Source: Alienimonas chondri (GTDB lineage Bacteria; Planctomycetota; Planctomycetia; Planctomycetales; Planctomycetaceae). From it: DNA of 52,191 nt. Shown here piece after piece: positions 18,526 to 26,650 of this stretch (its first letter is position 1; every line of letters begins with the position of its first letter). Both the position numbers and the translations under genes were made by a program. The DNA lies in the NCBI RefSeq assembly GCF_013036045.1, contig NZ_WTPX01000018.1, positions 1 to 52,191 of the forward strand, in the 5' to 3' direction. A model generated the notes under the pieces. The model worked only from the letters and a program-made list of their open reading frames with translations, had not been told where the DNA came from and searched no databases.

Positions 18526-18554
18526 CGCTGCGAGCGTCCCGGACGCTCGCAGCG
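18526..18554. repeat. Perfect 14-bp inverted repeat with 1-nt centre
   Basis: CGCTGCGAGCGTCC (18526-18539) is followed after one base by its exact reverse complement (18541-18554). It sits in the divergent region between the small protein and the first signal peptidase gene. Could be a DNA-binding palindrome or a transcript hairpin; no T-run follows. Confidence 0.7.
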
Positions 18555-18621
18555 TCCCGAGACGCTGCGTTTCACGAGACGGGTTCCCCGCGGTTCCGGC
18601 GTCGAACTACACTGGGAACTG

Positions 18622-20412
18622 ATGACCGGTCCGCCCCCGCCGCCGCCGACGCACCAGTCCACGGTCCCGCGACAGCGACGGCGAACCGTCGGCCTGGGGC
18701 AGCGTGGTGGTTGGGCGGTGACGACCCGCAGCGTGGCGGACGCCCTTGCCCTGCTGGCGGTCGCGGTGATGGTCGCCCACGCCTTTCTGGTCGAGGGGTA
18801 CGTCATCAGCAGCGGATCGATGGCCCCGGGGCTGTTCGGCTATCACAAACGGGTCGTCTGTCCAGCCTGTGCGCTCACGTTCGCTCGCGGGGTCACCTTC
18901 GACGGCTCGGTTTCTGCCGGGAAAGGGGGCGGCCGGGTCACCGCCGACGAAGACGGAGGCACGGAGCCGGCGACGCTCGCCCATTGCCCGAACTGCGGGC
19001 AGGCGGAGATCGACGTTACCGCCGCCCCGGATACGCAGGGCGACCAGTTGCTCGTCTTGAAGCACGCCTTCGCGTGGCGTCACCCCCGGCGGTGGGAGGT
19101 GGTCGTGTTTCGTCACCCCGACGACGCTCGACAGGCGTATGTGAAGCGGGTCGTGGGTTTGCCGGGCGAATCGGTGCGGGTCGCCGGCGGGGACGTCTGG
19201 GCGAACGGGGAACTCTGCCGCAAGCCGCTCGCGACGCAGCGGGCCGTCCGCATCCCGGTGTTCGATCCGAACTTCGCCCCGCAGGAGATCGCGAACGGGG
19301 CCGCAGAGCCGAACGACGACCGCGAACCGCGGTGGGCCGGCGAAGGCTGGACCCGGAGCGAAACCCCCGCCGACGGCGTGCGGTTCGAGACGACGTCCGC
19401 CGCCGCGGAGGGAGAGACCGAAACCGACTGGGCCAGACTGAGATACCAGCACGTACTCGCCGCGGGGGGCGTGCACGAGACCGCCGTGACGATCGACCCG
19501 CCGCCGCGTCGGTTCTCTTGGGATAAGCCGCGGACGCCGGTGTCTTTCGACTTTGATCCGGGGACGAACACGCTTTCCTGCCGCGGCGTATTGACGGAGG
19601 CCGACCGCGTTCGCCTGCGGCGGTTCTCCCGCGATCCGCGGTGGCGGAACGCGGTCGAGGAACTGGCCGATCGCAGCCGGTTCGCCCCGATCACCGATGA
19701 CTACGGCTACAACCGCACCTCCGACCCGCGGTTGGCGGCCCGCGTGCGGGACTACGCGTTGAGCGCCACGGTCGATCTGTCCGGCGACGCGGACGCGGCC
19801 GTCGGTCTGCAACTCACGGACGGTCACAACGTCTTCCGGCTGATCGCCGACCGGGCCCATCGCGATCGGTTCCCCACGGGCACGCTGGCGCTGTTTGAAC
19901 TGGACGCCCGCGGGCGCCCGCTCGGTTCGGCCCGCAGGGCCGTCGCGTTGCCGGCCTCGGTCGCGCTGGGGCCGGTCGAGGTGGAGTTCAGTCTGTTCGA
20001 TCGACAGGCGGTCGCGGCGATCGACGGGATTCCGTCCTTCGCCGCCGTGCCGTTCGAGCGCCCGGAGGACGCCCCGCCGCCGGACCACCGCCCCGCGGTC
20101 GTCGGCGCCCGCGGCGCCGTGAGCCTGAGCCACCTGATGCTTTACCGCGACGTGCACTACACCCGCGGTCGCGGCGTGCACGGGGTCGAGGAGGACTACC
20201 GCTTGAACGACGGCGAACTGTTCGTGCTGGGCGACAACAGCCCGGTCAGCCTGGACAGCCGCGGCTGGACCGACGGCGCCGTGCCGGAGCGATTGCTGGT
20301 CGGCAAGCCGTTCGTCGTGCACCTCCCCAGCAAGCCCGGCACGCTGAGTTGGGGGGATTCCTCCACCACCGTCCGCATCCCTGATCCGTCGCGGATTCGG
20401 TACGTTCGCTAA
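18622..20412 (+). CDS. lepB: Signal peptidase I, very large, zinc-ribbon-like insert (copy 1)
   Basis: Membrane serine/lysine protease that removes signal peptides. One membrane segment precedes catalytic Ser66 in SGSMAP; catalytic Lys175 is in YVKRVVGLPGES; the conserved C-terminal box VLGDNSPVSLDSRGW is near residue 532. At 596 residues it is roughly twice the usual length. Extra parts are CPAC (80-83) and CPNC (122-125), a possible zinc ribbon between the catalytic residues, and about 300 residues (about 210-510) that look like a beta-sandwich. The ATG at 18622 is chosen because the upstream frame is repeat-rich and uninformative. A paralogue follows 122 nt downstream. Confidence 0.9.
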   Translation: MTGPPPPPPTHQSTVPRQRRRTVGLGQRGGWAVTTRSVADALALLAVAVMVAHAFLVEGYVISSGSMAPGLFGYHKRVVCPACALTFARGVTFDGSVSAGKGGGRVTADEDGGTEPATLAHCPNCGQAEIDVTAAPDTQGDQLLVLKHAFAWRHPRRWEVVVFRHPDDARQAYVKRVVGLPGESVRVAGGDVWANGELCRKPLATQRAVRIPVFDPNFAPQEIANGAAEPNDDREPRWAGEGWTRSETPADGVRFETTSAAAEGETETDWARLRYQHVLAAGGVHETAVTIDPPPRRFSWDKPRTPVSFDFDPGTNTLSCRGVLTEADRVRLRRFSRDPRWRNAVEELADRSRFAPITDDYGYNRTSDPRLAARVRDYALSATVDLSGDADAAVGLQLTDGHNVFRLIADRAHRDRFPTGTLALFELDARGRPLGSARRAVALPASVALGPVEVEFSLFDRQAVAAIDGIPSFAAVPFERPEDAPPPDHRPAVVGARGAVSLSHLMLYRDVHYTRGRGVHGVEEDYRLNDGELFVLGDNSPVSLDSRGWTDGAVPERLLVGKPFVVHLPSKPGTLSWGDSSTTVRIPDPSRIRYVR

Positions 20413-20434
20413 CCTGCCGGCCGTTGCGAGAATA

Positions 20435-20509
20435 GAACCGCGACCGTCAGGGAGCCGGCTCGTTCCGGACGCGAACCTCCCAGAGCCGCCTCCCTGACGG
20501 TCGCGGTTC
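20435..20509. repeat. Perfect 20-bp inverted repeat between the signal peptidase genes
   Basis: GAACCGCGACCGTCAGGGAG at 20435-20454 and its exact complement at 20490-20509 enclose a 35-nt loop. The arms resemble those at 29450-29491. It could act as a processing or attenuation hairpin between the two genes. Confidence 0.9.
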
Positions 20510-20534
20510 CAACACCTCTCCCCCACGCTCCGCC

Positions 20535-22571
20535 ATGACGAAACCGGACACGGACGCCGCCGCATCGCCCGAGAAGCCGCCCAAAAAGGACGGCACGCGG
20601 GAGACGATGGAGTCCATCGTGATCGCGTTCGTGTTCTGCTTCCTGTTCAAGACGTTTGAAGCGGAGGCGTTCGTCATCCCGACCGGGTCGATGGCGCCCA
20701 CGCTGTACGGTCGGCATAAGGACGCCGTCTGCCCCGGATGCGGGTTCGAGTGGGCCGTCGGCGCCAGCCAGGAGGTGGACGACGCCGGCTACCTGCATTC
20801 CTTCGACCCCGACGGCATTCGCGGACCCAAACCGCCGGAACCCAGTTCCCGGGAACGGGTCCACTCGGCCAAGTGCCCGAACTGCAATCGGCCGGTGAAC
20901 CTCGCCCCGCTGCCGCCGTTCGCGGGGGATCGCATCCTCGTCAACAAATGGCCCTTCTTGCTGGGCGAGCCGGAACGCTGGGCCGTGACGGTCTTCAAAT
21001 TCCCGGAGAGTCCGACCACCAACTACGTCAAGCGGTTGGTCGGCCTGCCGGGCGAAACGCTGACGCTGCGGCAGGGCGATCTGTATCGGATCGTCGGCCG
21101 AGAAAACGGCGCCGGCGCCGCGGAGATGTTGCGGAAAGAACCGGCGAAGCAGCGGGCGATGACGCTGCCGGTCTATGAACACGCCAAGCCGGCCCCCGAA
21201 CTGCTCGCCGCCGGCGTGCCGGAGCGATTCGCCCCGGTTCGCTATCGCGGCGAGAGCGCCGGCCCGGGGGCGGTCGCCGGCTGGGTCGAGGACGCCACCG
21301 GCTGGTCCGCTCTGCCGGAGGCCCGCGCCCTCCGCCTGACCCCCGGCGCCGGCTCGGGCGGCGGTTCCGACGGCGCCCCGGACGACCAGTGGGATTGGGT
21401 TCGCTACCGTCACTTCCGCCCGACCGCGGAGCAATGGCGGCAGGTCGCCGACGGCGTGCCGGTCAACGACGTCACCCCCAAGCTGATCCTCGATCACTGC
21501 GCCTACAATCCGGACACCCTCCAGCCGGACGGCGCTTTCTGGGTGGGCGATCTGGAGATGGCGCTGGAACTGGAACTCTCGGACGTCGCCGACGGGGCCG
21601 GCGTGCTGCTGGAACTCGTCGAGGGCGACCGCACCTACCGCTGCCGGATCGATCCCGGCACGGGGCAGGCGACGCTGAGCTACTACGACACGCTCCCTGG
21701 CGCCGAGCAGGCGGCGGAGGCGTCCGACGGGCGGCTTGATCCGATCGAATCGACGCTCGCCGAGGGGGCGACGGAGATCTTCGGTCCCGGCGAGTACGAA
21801 TTGGTCTTCGCCAACGTGGACGACGCCCTCACCCTGTGGGTGGACGGCGACCCGATCGAATTCATGCCCGCCGGCGGAGGCGAACCGGTCGAGCAAACCC
21901 TCTATCCGCCGTACGCCGCGACAAGCGTGCAGGAGCCGACCGACCGCGACTTCACGCCCGCCGGGTTTGCGGTGAAGAACCTGACCGCCCGGGCCAGCGA
22001 GATGACGATCCGCCGCGACCTCTACTACCGCGGCAGCTTCCGAGACCCGAACGACCTCGGTCCGGTGGTGCGGAAGACGGACTCGCTGGGCCGGAAACTG
22101 GAGTTCGACGACGTCGAGACGGGCCGGTTGAGCGAACTGGCCTCGCTGGCCGACCAACCGGCCGCCTACGCCCGCCGGTATCGCAGCACGCTGCTGGCGG
22201 ACGATCCGCGGGTGAACCGTCGGGTGTACGAGATGACGCTCGGCCCGGACGAGTTCCTGATGCTCGGCGACAACAGCCCCAGCAGCCTGGATAGCCGCCT
22301 GTGGTCGAACACCCGCGGCGCCCCCCGCCGCCACGCCGTCCCCCGGGAGGCGCTGGTGGGGACCGCCTTCGCGATCTATTGGCCGCACGGCGAACCGTTC
22401 TGGTTCGCGGATGACGACGGCGTGACCCGCGGCTGGGCCGCCGACTGGATCCCGGGCCTGAACCGCTGGTTCTACCACGTCGGCACCGACGGCCGGATCG
22501 TCCCCAGCTACCAGGAACACGGCGTCCCCTTCCTCCCGAACTTCGCCCGCCTGTTCCAGCGGATTCGGTAG
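20535..22571 (+). CDS. lepB: Signal peptidase I, very large, zinc-ribbon-like insert (copy 2)
   Basis: Paralogue of the preceding gene, 678 residues. The first 20 residues are charged, then one membrane segment (SIVIAFVFCFLFKTF), catalytic Ser52 in TGSMAPTLYG, CPGC (66-69) and CPNC (114-117), catalytic Lys166 in YVKRLVGLPGET, and LGDNSPSSLDSRLW near residue 576. A large insert (about 190-560) contains two stretches resembling a LamG/laminin-type sandwich (ELELSDVADGAGVLLELVEG; YELVFANVDDALTLWVDGDP). Both copies keep all catalytic residues, so neither looks decayed. Specialisation for different substrates is inference. Confidence 0.9.
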   Translation: MTKPDTDAAASPEKPPKKDGTRETMESIVIAFVFCFLFKTFEAEAFVIPTGSMAPTLYGRHKDAVCPGCGFEWAVGASQEVDDAGYLHSFDPDGIRGPKPPEPSSRERVHSAKCPNCNRPVNLAPLPPFAGDRILVNKWPFLLGEPERWAVTVFKFPESPTTNYVKRLVGLPGETLTLRQGDLYRIVGRENGAGAAEMLRKEPAKQRAMTLPVYEHAKPAPELLAAGVPERFAPVRYRGESAGPGAVAGWVEDATGWSALPEARALRLTPGAGSGGGSDGAPDDQWDWVRYRHFRPTAEQWRQVADGVPVNDVTPKLILDHCAYNPDTLQPDGAFWVGDLEMALELELSDVADGAGVLLELVEGDRTYRCRIDPGTGQATLSYYDTLPGAEQAAEASDGRLDPIESTLAEGATEIFGPGEYELVFANVDDALTLWVDGDPIEFMPAGGGEPVEQTLYPPYAATSVQEPTDRDFTPAGFAVKNLTARASEMTIRRDLYYRGSFRDPNDLGPVVRKTDSLGRKLEFDDVETGRLSELASLADQPAAYARRYRSTLLADDPRVNRRVYEMTLGPDEFLMLGDNSPSSLDSRLWSNTRGAPRRHAVPREALVGTAFAIYWPHGEPFWFADDDGVTRGWAADWIPGLNRWFYHVGTDGRIVPSYQEHGVPFLPNFARLFQRIR

Positions 22572-22585
22572 TGCTCCGGCGCCCC

Positions 22586-22658
22586 CCGCTTCGCCGTCGC
22601 CGCTAGGCGGCGCGCGCCGTCGCTGGACGCGCGCCGCCTGCCGGCGACGGCGAAGCGG
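22586..22658. repeat. Palindrome family 2, full copy: 31-bp arms, 11-nt loop
   Basis: The arm beginning CCGCTTCGCCGTCGCCG (22586-22616) pairs with 22628-22658 with two mismatches. It lies between the second signal peptidase and the membrane-protein array and is unlikely to be coding. Half copies occur at 16732-16757 and 18014-18040. Confidence 0.9.
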
Positions 22659-22697
22659 AGAACCCGTCAGAGCGATCCGCCCGATACGCTGGCCCGT

Positions 22698-23750
22698 ATG
22701 AGCGCCGAGGACCGCCCGCAAACTGCGTTCTCCCGCCTCCGCCGAACCGCGGCGACGCTTGCGCGGCCGTTCGTGTGGGTCGCCGCGGCGGTGGGGCTGG
22801 CGCTCGCCGCGGTTCCGCCGGTGCCGAACCGCTACGAACTGGCGGCGGGGCGCTGGGCCGCCCCGCCGGTGCGGGCGTCCGTCACGTCGTTCTCTCAGTC
22901 CGATTGGCACCCGGCCGCGGTAAAGGTCGAGGCGCTCGGCGGGAAGATCCCCGGGGATCTCGGCGAAGAGGTCGATCGAACGTGGGCGCCGCCGCACGCC
23001 GGCTTCACATGGTCTCGCCGATGGATCATGCCGCGGGAATGGTTCCATCGGGACTTGAGGTCGCGCATTCACCGCGAAAAACTCGGCTGGCATGAACGGA
23101 CCGAGGCGGAGGAGCGAGCCTGGGTCGATGCGGTCACGCCGCGGTTCCGGTACATCGTGACGTTCAGCGTCTGGACGTTGCTGCTACCGGCGGTTCTGTG
23201 GGGCGGCTGGCGAATCTTTCGGCCGGCGCCGGTCCGGCCGGCGGGGTTGGCTCGCCGGATGCTTCGGCCGTGGGTCTGGACGATGGCCCTGCTGGGCGGA
23301 TCGGCGATCGTGGGTGAGTTCGCCGACGCATGGGGACCGGAGCGGGCGCCGGAGATGCAGGTCGGCGGACTGATCGGCCCGGCGGAAACGCCCCATCCGC
23401 GACTCGTGACCGTCGATCTCGCCTGGCCGACCGCCGCGGCCGATCCCCCGAACGAGCAAACCGCCTGTCCGCAGTGGGGCGTGTGGTGGAGTTGGTCTCG
23501 ACAGCGGCGCGGCGGCTTTGGCTTTGGCGGCGGCGGACTCGGCGGCGGCGGGATGTTCAGCCTGCCGCCGGTCTCCAACCAATTCGGCGGCGGAATGGCC
23601 GGCGGCCTGGGCGGGGGAGCGGGCGGGGCTGACCTTCGGCGCAAGCTCTCTCTGAAGTTCAGTCTCTGGTGGCTGCTGCTGCCGGCGGAACTGGCGAATC
23701 TCGTCACGCTGTACCGCAGTCGGCCGAGACACGCCACGGTTGCCCGATGA
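22698..23750 (+). CDS. Multi-pass membrane protein, tandem array member 1
   Basis: Not recognised. 350 residues. The N-terminus (DRPQTAFSRLRRT) is followed by a membrane segment at about 20-42 (PFVWVAAAVGLALAAVP), an extracytoplasmic-looking loop, segments at about 150-172 and 192-212 (LRPWVWTMALLGGSA), a second soluble loop containing a Gly-rich stretch at about 280-320, and a final segment in KFSLWWLLLPAELANLVTLY before a basic tail. The N-terminal, RPWVW and SLWW motifs recur in the next three genes. Its stop overlaps the next start in an ATGA. The ATG at 22698 matches the N-terminus of member 2. Confidence 0.75.
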   Translation: MSAEDRPQTAFSRLRRTAATLARPFVWVAAAVGLALAAVPPVPNRYELAAGRWAAPPVRASVTSFSQSDWHPAAVKVEALGGKIPGDLGEEVDRTWAPPHAGFTWSRRWIMPREWFHRDLRSRIHREKLGWHERTEAEERAWVDAVTPRFRYIVTFSVWTLLLPAVLWGGWRIFRPAPVRPAGLARRMLRPWVWTMALLGGSAIVGEFADAWGPERAPEMQVGGLIGPAETPHPRLVTVDLAWPTAAADPPNEQTACPQWGVWWSWSRQRRGGFGFGGGGLGGGGMFSLPPVSNQFGGGMAGGLGGGAGGADLRRKLSLKFSLWWLLLPAELANLVTLYRSRPRHATVAR

Positions 23751-24691
23751 GCGCCCACGACCGCCCGCAGACCGCGTTCGCTCGGCTGCGGGGGGCGCTG
23801 CGGATCGCGCTGGCCCCGTTCGTTGGGACGCTCGCGGCGATCGGGCTGCTGCTGGCGACCTTCCCCGCCGGGCCGATGCCGCCGACCGGCACGCCCGGCG
23901 TGCATCCGCAGATCTGGCGCTGGGGACCGAGCGGCCCCACGCTGGCAGTGGTGAACGAATGGGGGGACTTCGACGTCGCGATCAGCGGGCCGCGGCTGAC
24001 GAGCGAGTCTCCGAACGAGCGTTGGTCCTGGTGGCGCACGGATGACGCATTGATTCTCGCCGCGTCTTGGGGATCGCCCGCCGGGACACTTCTGCCGCAC
24101 GATCGCAGTGCGACCACGCTGCAGGCCGGCCCGCTCGGTCTACTGCTGCTTACTCTGCCGTTCGCGCTGCTGTGGTGGGCGTGGCTTGCCTGGCGGCGCT
24201 CAGAACGCACGGCGCCCAGCGCGGCGACGCCGATTCGCTCCGCCCTCGCCGCGGCGGCGCGGCCGTGGGTCTGGTCGGCCGCGGCGCTGGGGGCGGTCTG
24301 CCTGTACGGCTACAACGAGACGATCCGGTCGGATGAACCGCTGCTGGTCGCGGTGCAGGCCGGCGCCGCGGGGGAGGATCACGCCGTCGCCCATCGCCGA
24401 CTGCTGCGGCTCACCGTCGCCCGCACCTTCGACCCGCCCCGCCCGCCGGACACGGTCGGTCCGTGGGAGTGGGGTTCGCACGCCGCGGGGTTGCGGATGG
24501 AGGGCGAGCTGATGGGCGTCGCCCAGATGGCCGACCACGGCGGCCGGTTCTACGGCTGGCCGAACCTCACCCACACGACGACCTGGCTGAGCTTGTGGTG
24601 GCCGCTGGCGATGGTCGCGATCTGGTCCGCGATCGCCGGCGCCGTCACGCTGCGGGGCATTCGCCGAGAACCTCCGGAGAGAGCTGCTTGA
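23747..24691 (+). CDS. Multi-pass membrane protein, tandem array member 2
   Basis: Function unknown. 314 residues from the ATG at 23747, set by the ATGA overlap with member 1 and by the matching N-terminus (DRPQTAFARLRGA). Segments: APFVGTLAAIGLLLATFPAG near 22-42, LGLLLLTLPFALLWWAWLAW near 130-150, RPWVWSAAALGAVCLY near 173-188 and LSLWWPLAMVAIWSAIAG near 281-298. The loop between segments is Trp-rich (WSWWRTDD). The stop overlaps the start of member 3 (TGATG). Confidence 0.75.
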   Translation: MSAHDRPQTAFARLRGALRIALAPFVGTLAAIGLLLATFPAGPMPPTGTPGVHPQIWRWGPSGPTLAVVNEWGDFDVAISGPRLTSESPNERWSWWRTDDALILAASWGSPAGTLLPHDRSATTLQAGPLGLLLLTLPFALLWWAWLAWRRSERTAPSAATPIRSALAAAARPWVWSAAALGAVCLYGYNETIRSDEPLLVAVQAGAAGEDHAVAHRRLLRLTVARTFDPPRPPDTVGPWEWGSHAAGLRMEGELMGVAQMADHGGRFYGWPNLTHTTTWLSLWWPLAMVAIWSAIAGAVTLRGIRREPPERAA

Positions 24692-25671
24692 TGACCCGCG
24701 ACGATCATGCCCGGCAGACGCCGGCTCGTCGGTTTGCTCGTTTGCTGGGGGAACTGCTCCGGCCGTTCGCCTGGATGTTCGCCGCGATCGGGGCGGCGCT
24801 GATCGCCTTCCCGGCGGGGCCGATGTGGTCCGCGGAGAGCGACGAGGATTGGACGGAGAGTCGCGTGCAGGTGAGCATCGACGAGGGCCGGTACCTGTTC
24901 GCTTGGGGGGGACTTGCAGCCGGGGAGCCATGGTCGCCGCACCTGCGGGCGGTGTCGGTGACCGTTTTCGGCGATCCGATGGATGAGAACGCCGGTCCCG
25001 AACGGCAGGGCGACGCATCCCACTCCGGGGGGAGCGCGATCGGGGGGTGGATCTGGATTGTCGCCATGATGGAGCGGGGCGGAGTGTCGACCTATCCCGT
25101 CACCGAGGACAGCGCTCGCGGCACGATGCATCGGACCTACGACGCCGCGATCAGCCTGTGGCCGCTGGCCCTCCTGTTCATCGCGATCGCGGCGGTCCGC
25201 TGGCGCCGGCGGGTCGGGCGAACTCCATCGACGGGAGCGTCGCGGTTCGAAGCGGTCTGCCGTGTCGCGCGCCCGTGGATCTGGTCGGCGGCGGGCATCG
25301 GGGCGTTCGTCACGGTCGTGCAGTTCCTCCCCGTCGGTCCGGGGTATGCGACGGCGAGCGTCAATCGCGGCCCCGTCGAGACGCGGCACCCGCGGGTTCT
25401 GGAGGCGAGCATCGACTGGATCTCACCCCCGCCGGAGTGGATCGACGAAGGGGGGACGAGAACGGCGGCGGCGACCGGGGCGGGGCTGTGGTTCTCGCAC
25501 GAGAGGTCGACTCTGCCCCGCATCGTCTCCAACCCCGTTTGGCAGGGCCGAACCGTGGTCGGCCTCAGCCTGTGGTGGTTCGCTTTCGTCGCGCTGCTGG
25601 CGAACGGCGTGACGCTGTGGCGGATGCGGCGGCGGGGAGAACCGGACGCTGACACTGCTCGTTCCAGTTAG
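24691..25671 (+). CDS. Multi-pass membrane protein, tandem array member 3
   Basis: Function unknown. 326 residues. The ATG at 24691 shares its A with the previous TGA stop. Conserved marks: RQTPARRFARLLGE, then LLRPFAWMFAAIGAALIAFPAGPM (about 23-46), PLALLFIAIAAVRWRRRVG (about 155-173), ARPWIWSAAGIGAFVTVV (about 193-210) and LSLWWFAFVALLANGVTLWRMRRR at the end. It is the closest of the four to member 2 by these motifs. Adjacent to member 4 with a one-base gap. Confidence 0.75.
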   Translation: MTRDDHARQTPARRFARLLGELLRPFAWMFAAIGAALIAFPAGPMWSAESDEDWTESRVQVSIDEGRYLFAWGGLAAGEPWSPHLRAVSVTVFGDPMDENAGPERQGDASHSGGSAIGGWIWIVAMMERGGVSTYPVTEDSARGTMHRTYDAAISLWPLALLFIAIAAVRWRRRVGRTPSTGASRFEAVCRVARPWIWSAAGIGAFVTVVQFLPVGPGYATASVNRGPVETRHPRVLEASIDWISPPPEWIDEGGTRTAAATGAGLWFSHERSTLPRIVSNPVWQGRTVVGLSLWWFAFVALLANGVTLWRMRRRGEPDADTARSS

Positions 25672-25672
25672 C

Positions 25673-26494
25673 ATGAGCCGTCCCGATCGATCCGCCGCTG
25701 CCCCTTCGCGCCCCTCGCCGTTGACCACCCTCGCCCGCCTCCGCCGCCCGGCCGTCGTGCTGGCGGAGAGCGTCGCGGTCGTGCTGGCGGCGATCGCGGT
25801 GACGGTCGTGCTGTTCGCCACGGGGGCGGAGCAGGGAACGACGGCGTCGATCACCGGGACCGACTGGCGAGCCGCGGGCGCAATCGCGACGCGCGATCTG
25901 TCGGTCTCGATCGTCACGCAGCGTGCGACGCCGCTCCTCATCACTGATGATTCCGGTTCGATGCGGCGGAGCGCGTTCGAGTGGGAGGACGGCTGGCTCG
26001 GGATACGGGTCTGGGCGTACCGGTACAGCGGCGGCGAGCGGACATGGAAAGGGGCTTCCGTTCCCGTCTGGTTCCTGCTCGGGGCCGGGCTGGCGGCCGG
26101 GGCCGTGCGATTGATCTGGGGAGCGACGCATGGGGCGACCCGGGAGCGGCCGGACCGTTCCCCGACGTGGCGGTTGGCCCATCGCACGGGGCGAATCCTG
26201 CTCTGGTCCGCGGCGGCGCTGGGGGCGGCATTGGTGATCATCCCGCATCCGGACGCCTCCGGCTGGTCGGCGGGGCTGTGGGTGGAGCGCCGCTGGGATT
26301 TTCTGAGCGGGAACACCTACCCCCAACTCTTCTGGGGCGCCGACGCGAACGGCGAACGCTTCATCCTGCTGTGGCGCTGGTTGCTGGCGGCGCCGGCGGC
26401 GGGAATCCTCGTCGCGGTGGCCCGCTTCGTGGGGTCGAATTCGGCGGCGGCGGGGGAAGAATCAGAGAATGTCGCTCTCACGAAGGATCACTGA
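25673..26494 (+). CDS. Multi-pass membrane protein, tandem array member 4 (most divergent)
   Basis: Function unknown. 273 residues. N-terminal LTTLARLRRPAVVLAESVAVV leads into a membrane segment (about 25-48), then a soluble loop, a second segment at about 124-142 (VWFLLGAGLAAGAVRLIW), a third in RILLWSAAALGAALVII and a fourth near 234-250 (LWRWLLAAPAAGILVAV). The order matches members 1-3, but the RPWVW motif is reduced to LLWSAAALGAAL and the SLWW end to LLWRWLL. It ends the run; a palindrome follows. Confidence 0.7.
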   Translation: MSRPDRSAAAPSRPSPLTTLARLRRPAVVLAESVAVVLAAIAVTVVLFATGAEQGTTASITGTDWRAAGAIATRDLSVSIVTQRATPLLITDDSGSMRRSAFEWEDGWLGIRVWAYRYSGGERTWKGASVPVWFLLGAGLAAGAVRLIWGATHGATRERPDRSPTWRLAHRTGRILLWSAAALGAALVIIPHPDASGWSAGLWVERRWDFLSGNTYPQLFWGADANGERFILLWRWLLAAPAAGILVAVARFVGSNSAAAGEESENVALTKDH

Positions 26495-26525
26495 GACTCG
26501 GAACGGAGGCGACGCGTGGACCGTC

Positions 26526-26578
26526 CGCTTGCGGTTTCGCGGCGCCGACAGCTCTCGGGCGCCGCGAAACCGCAAGCG
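26526..26578. repeat. Palindrome family 3, full copy: perfect 21-bp arms, 11-nt loop
   Basis: The left arm 26526-26546 (CGCTTGCGGTTTCGCGGC...) is exactly complementary to 26558-26578. The gap 26495-26650 holds nothing else obvious. Related sequences are at 38840-38895 (palindrome) and 42046-42070 (half copy). Confidence 0.92.
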
Positions 26579-26650
26579 AGAAGCGTAGCGCGAACAGCTG
26601 CCGAACCCGTTCGGAATTCTCATACCGCCCCGCCGCTCGCCTTGGGATTC

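Noticed and set aside
20409-23093. 894-residue minus-strand open frame
   Set aside because: Antisense to signal peptidase copy 2 and the first array member, and it runs through a palindrome.
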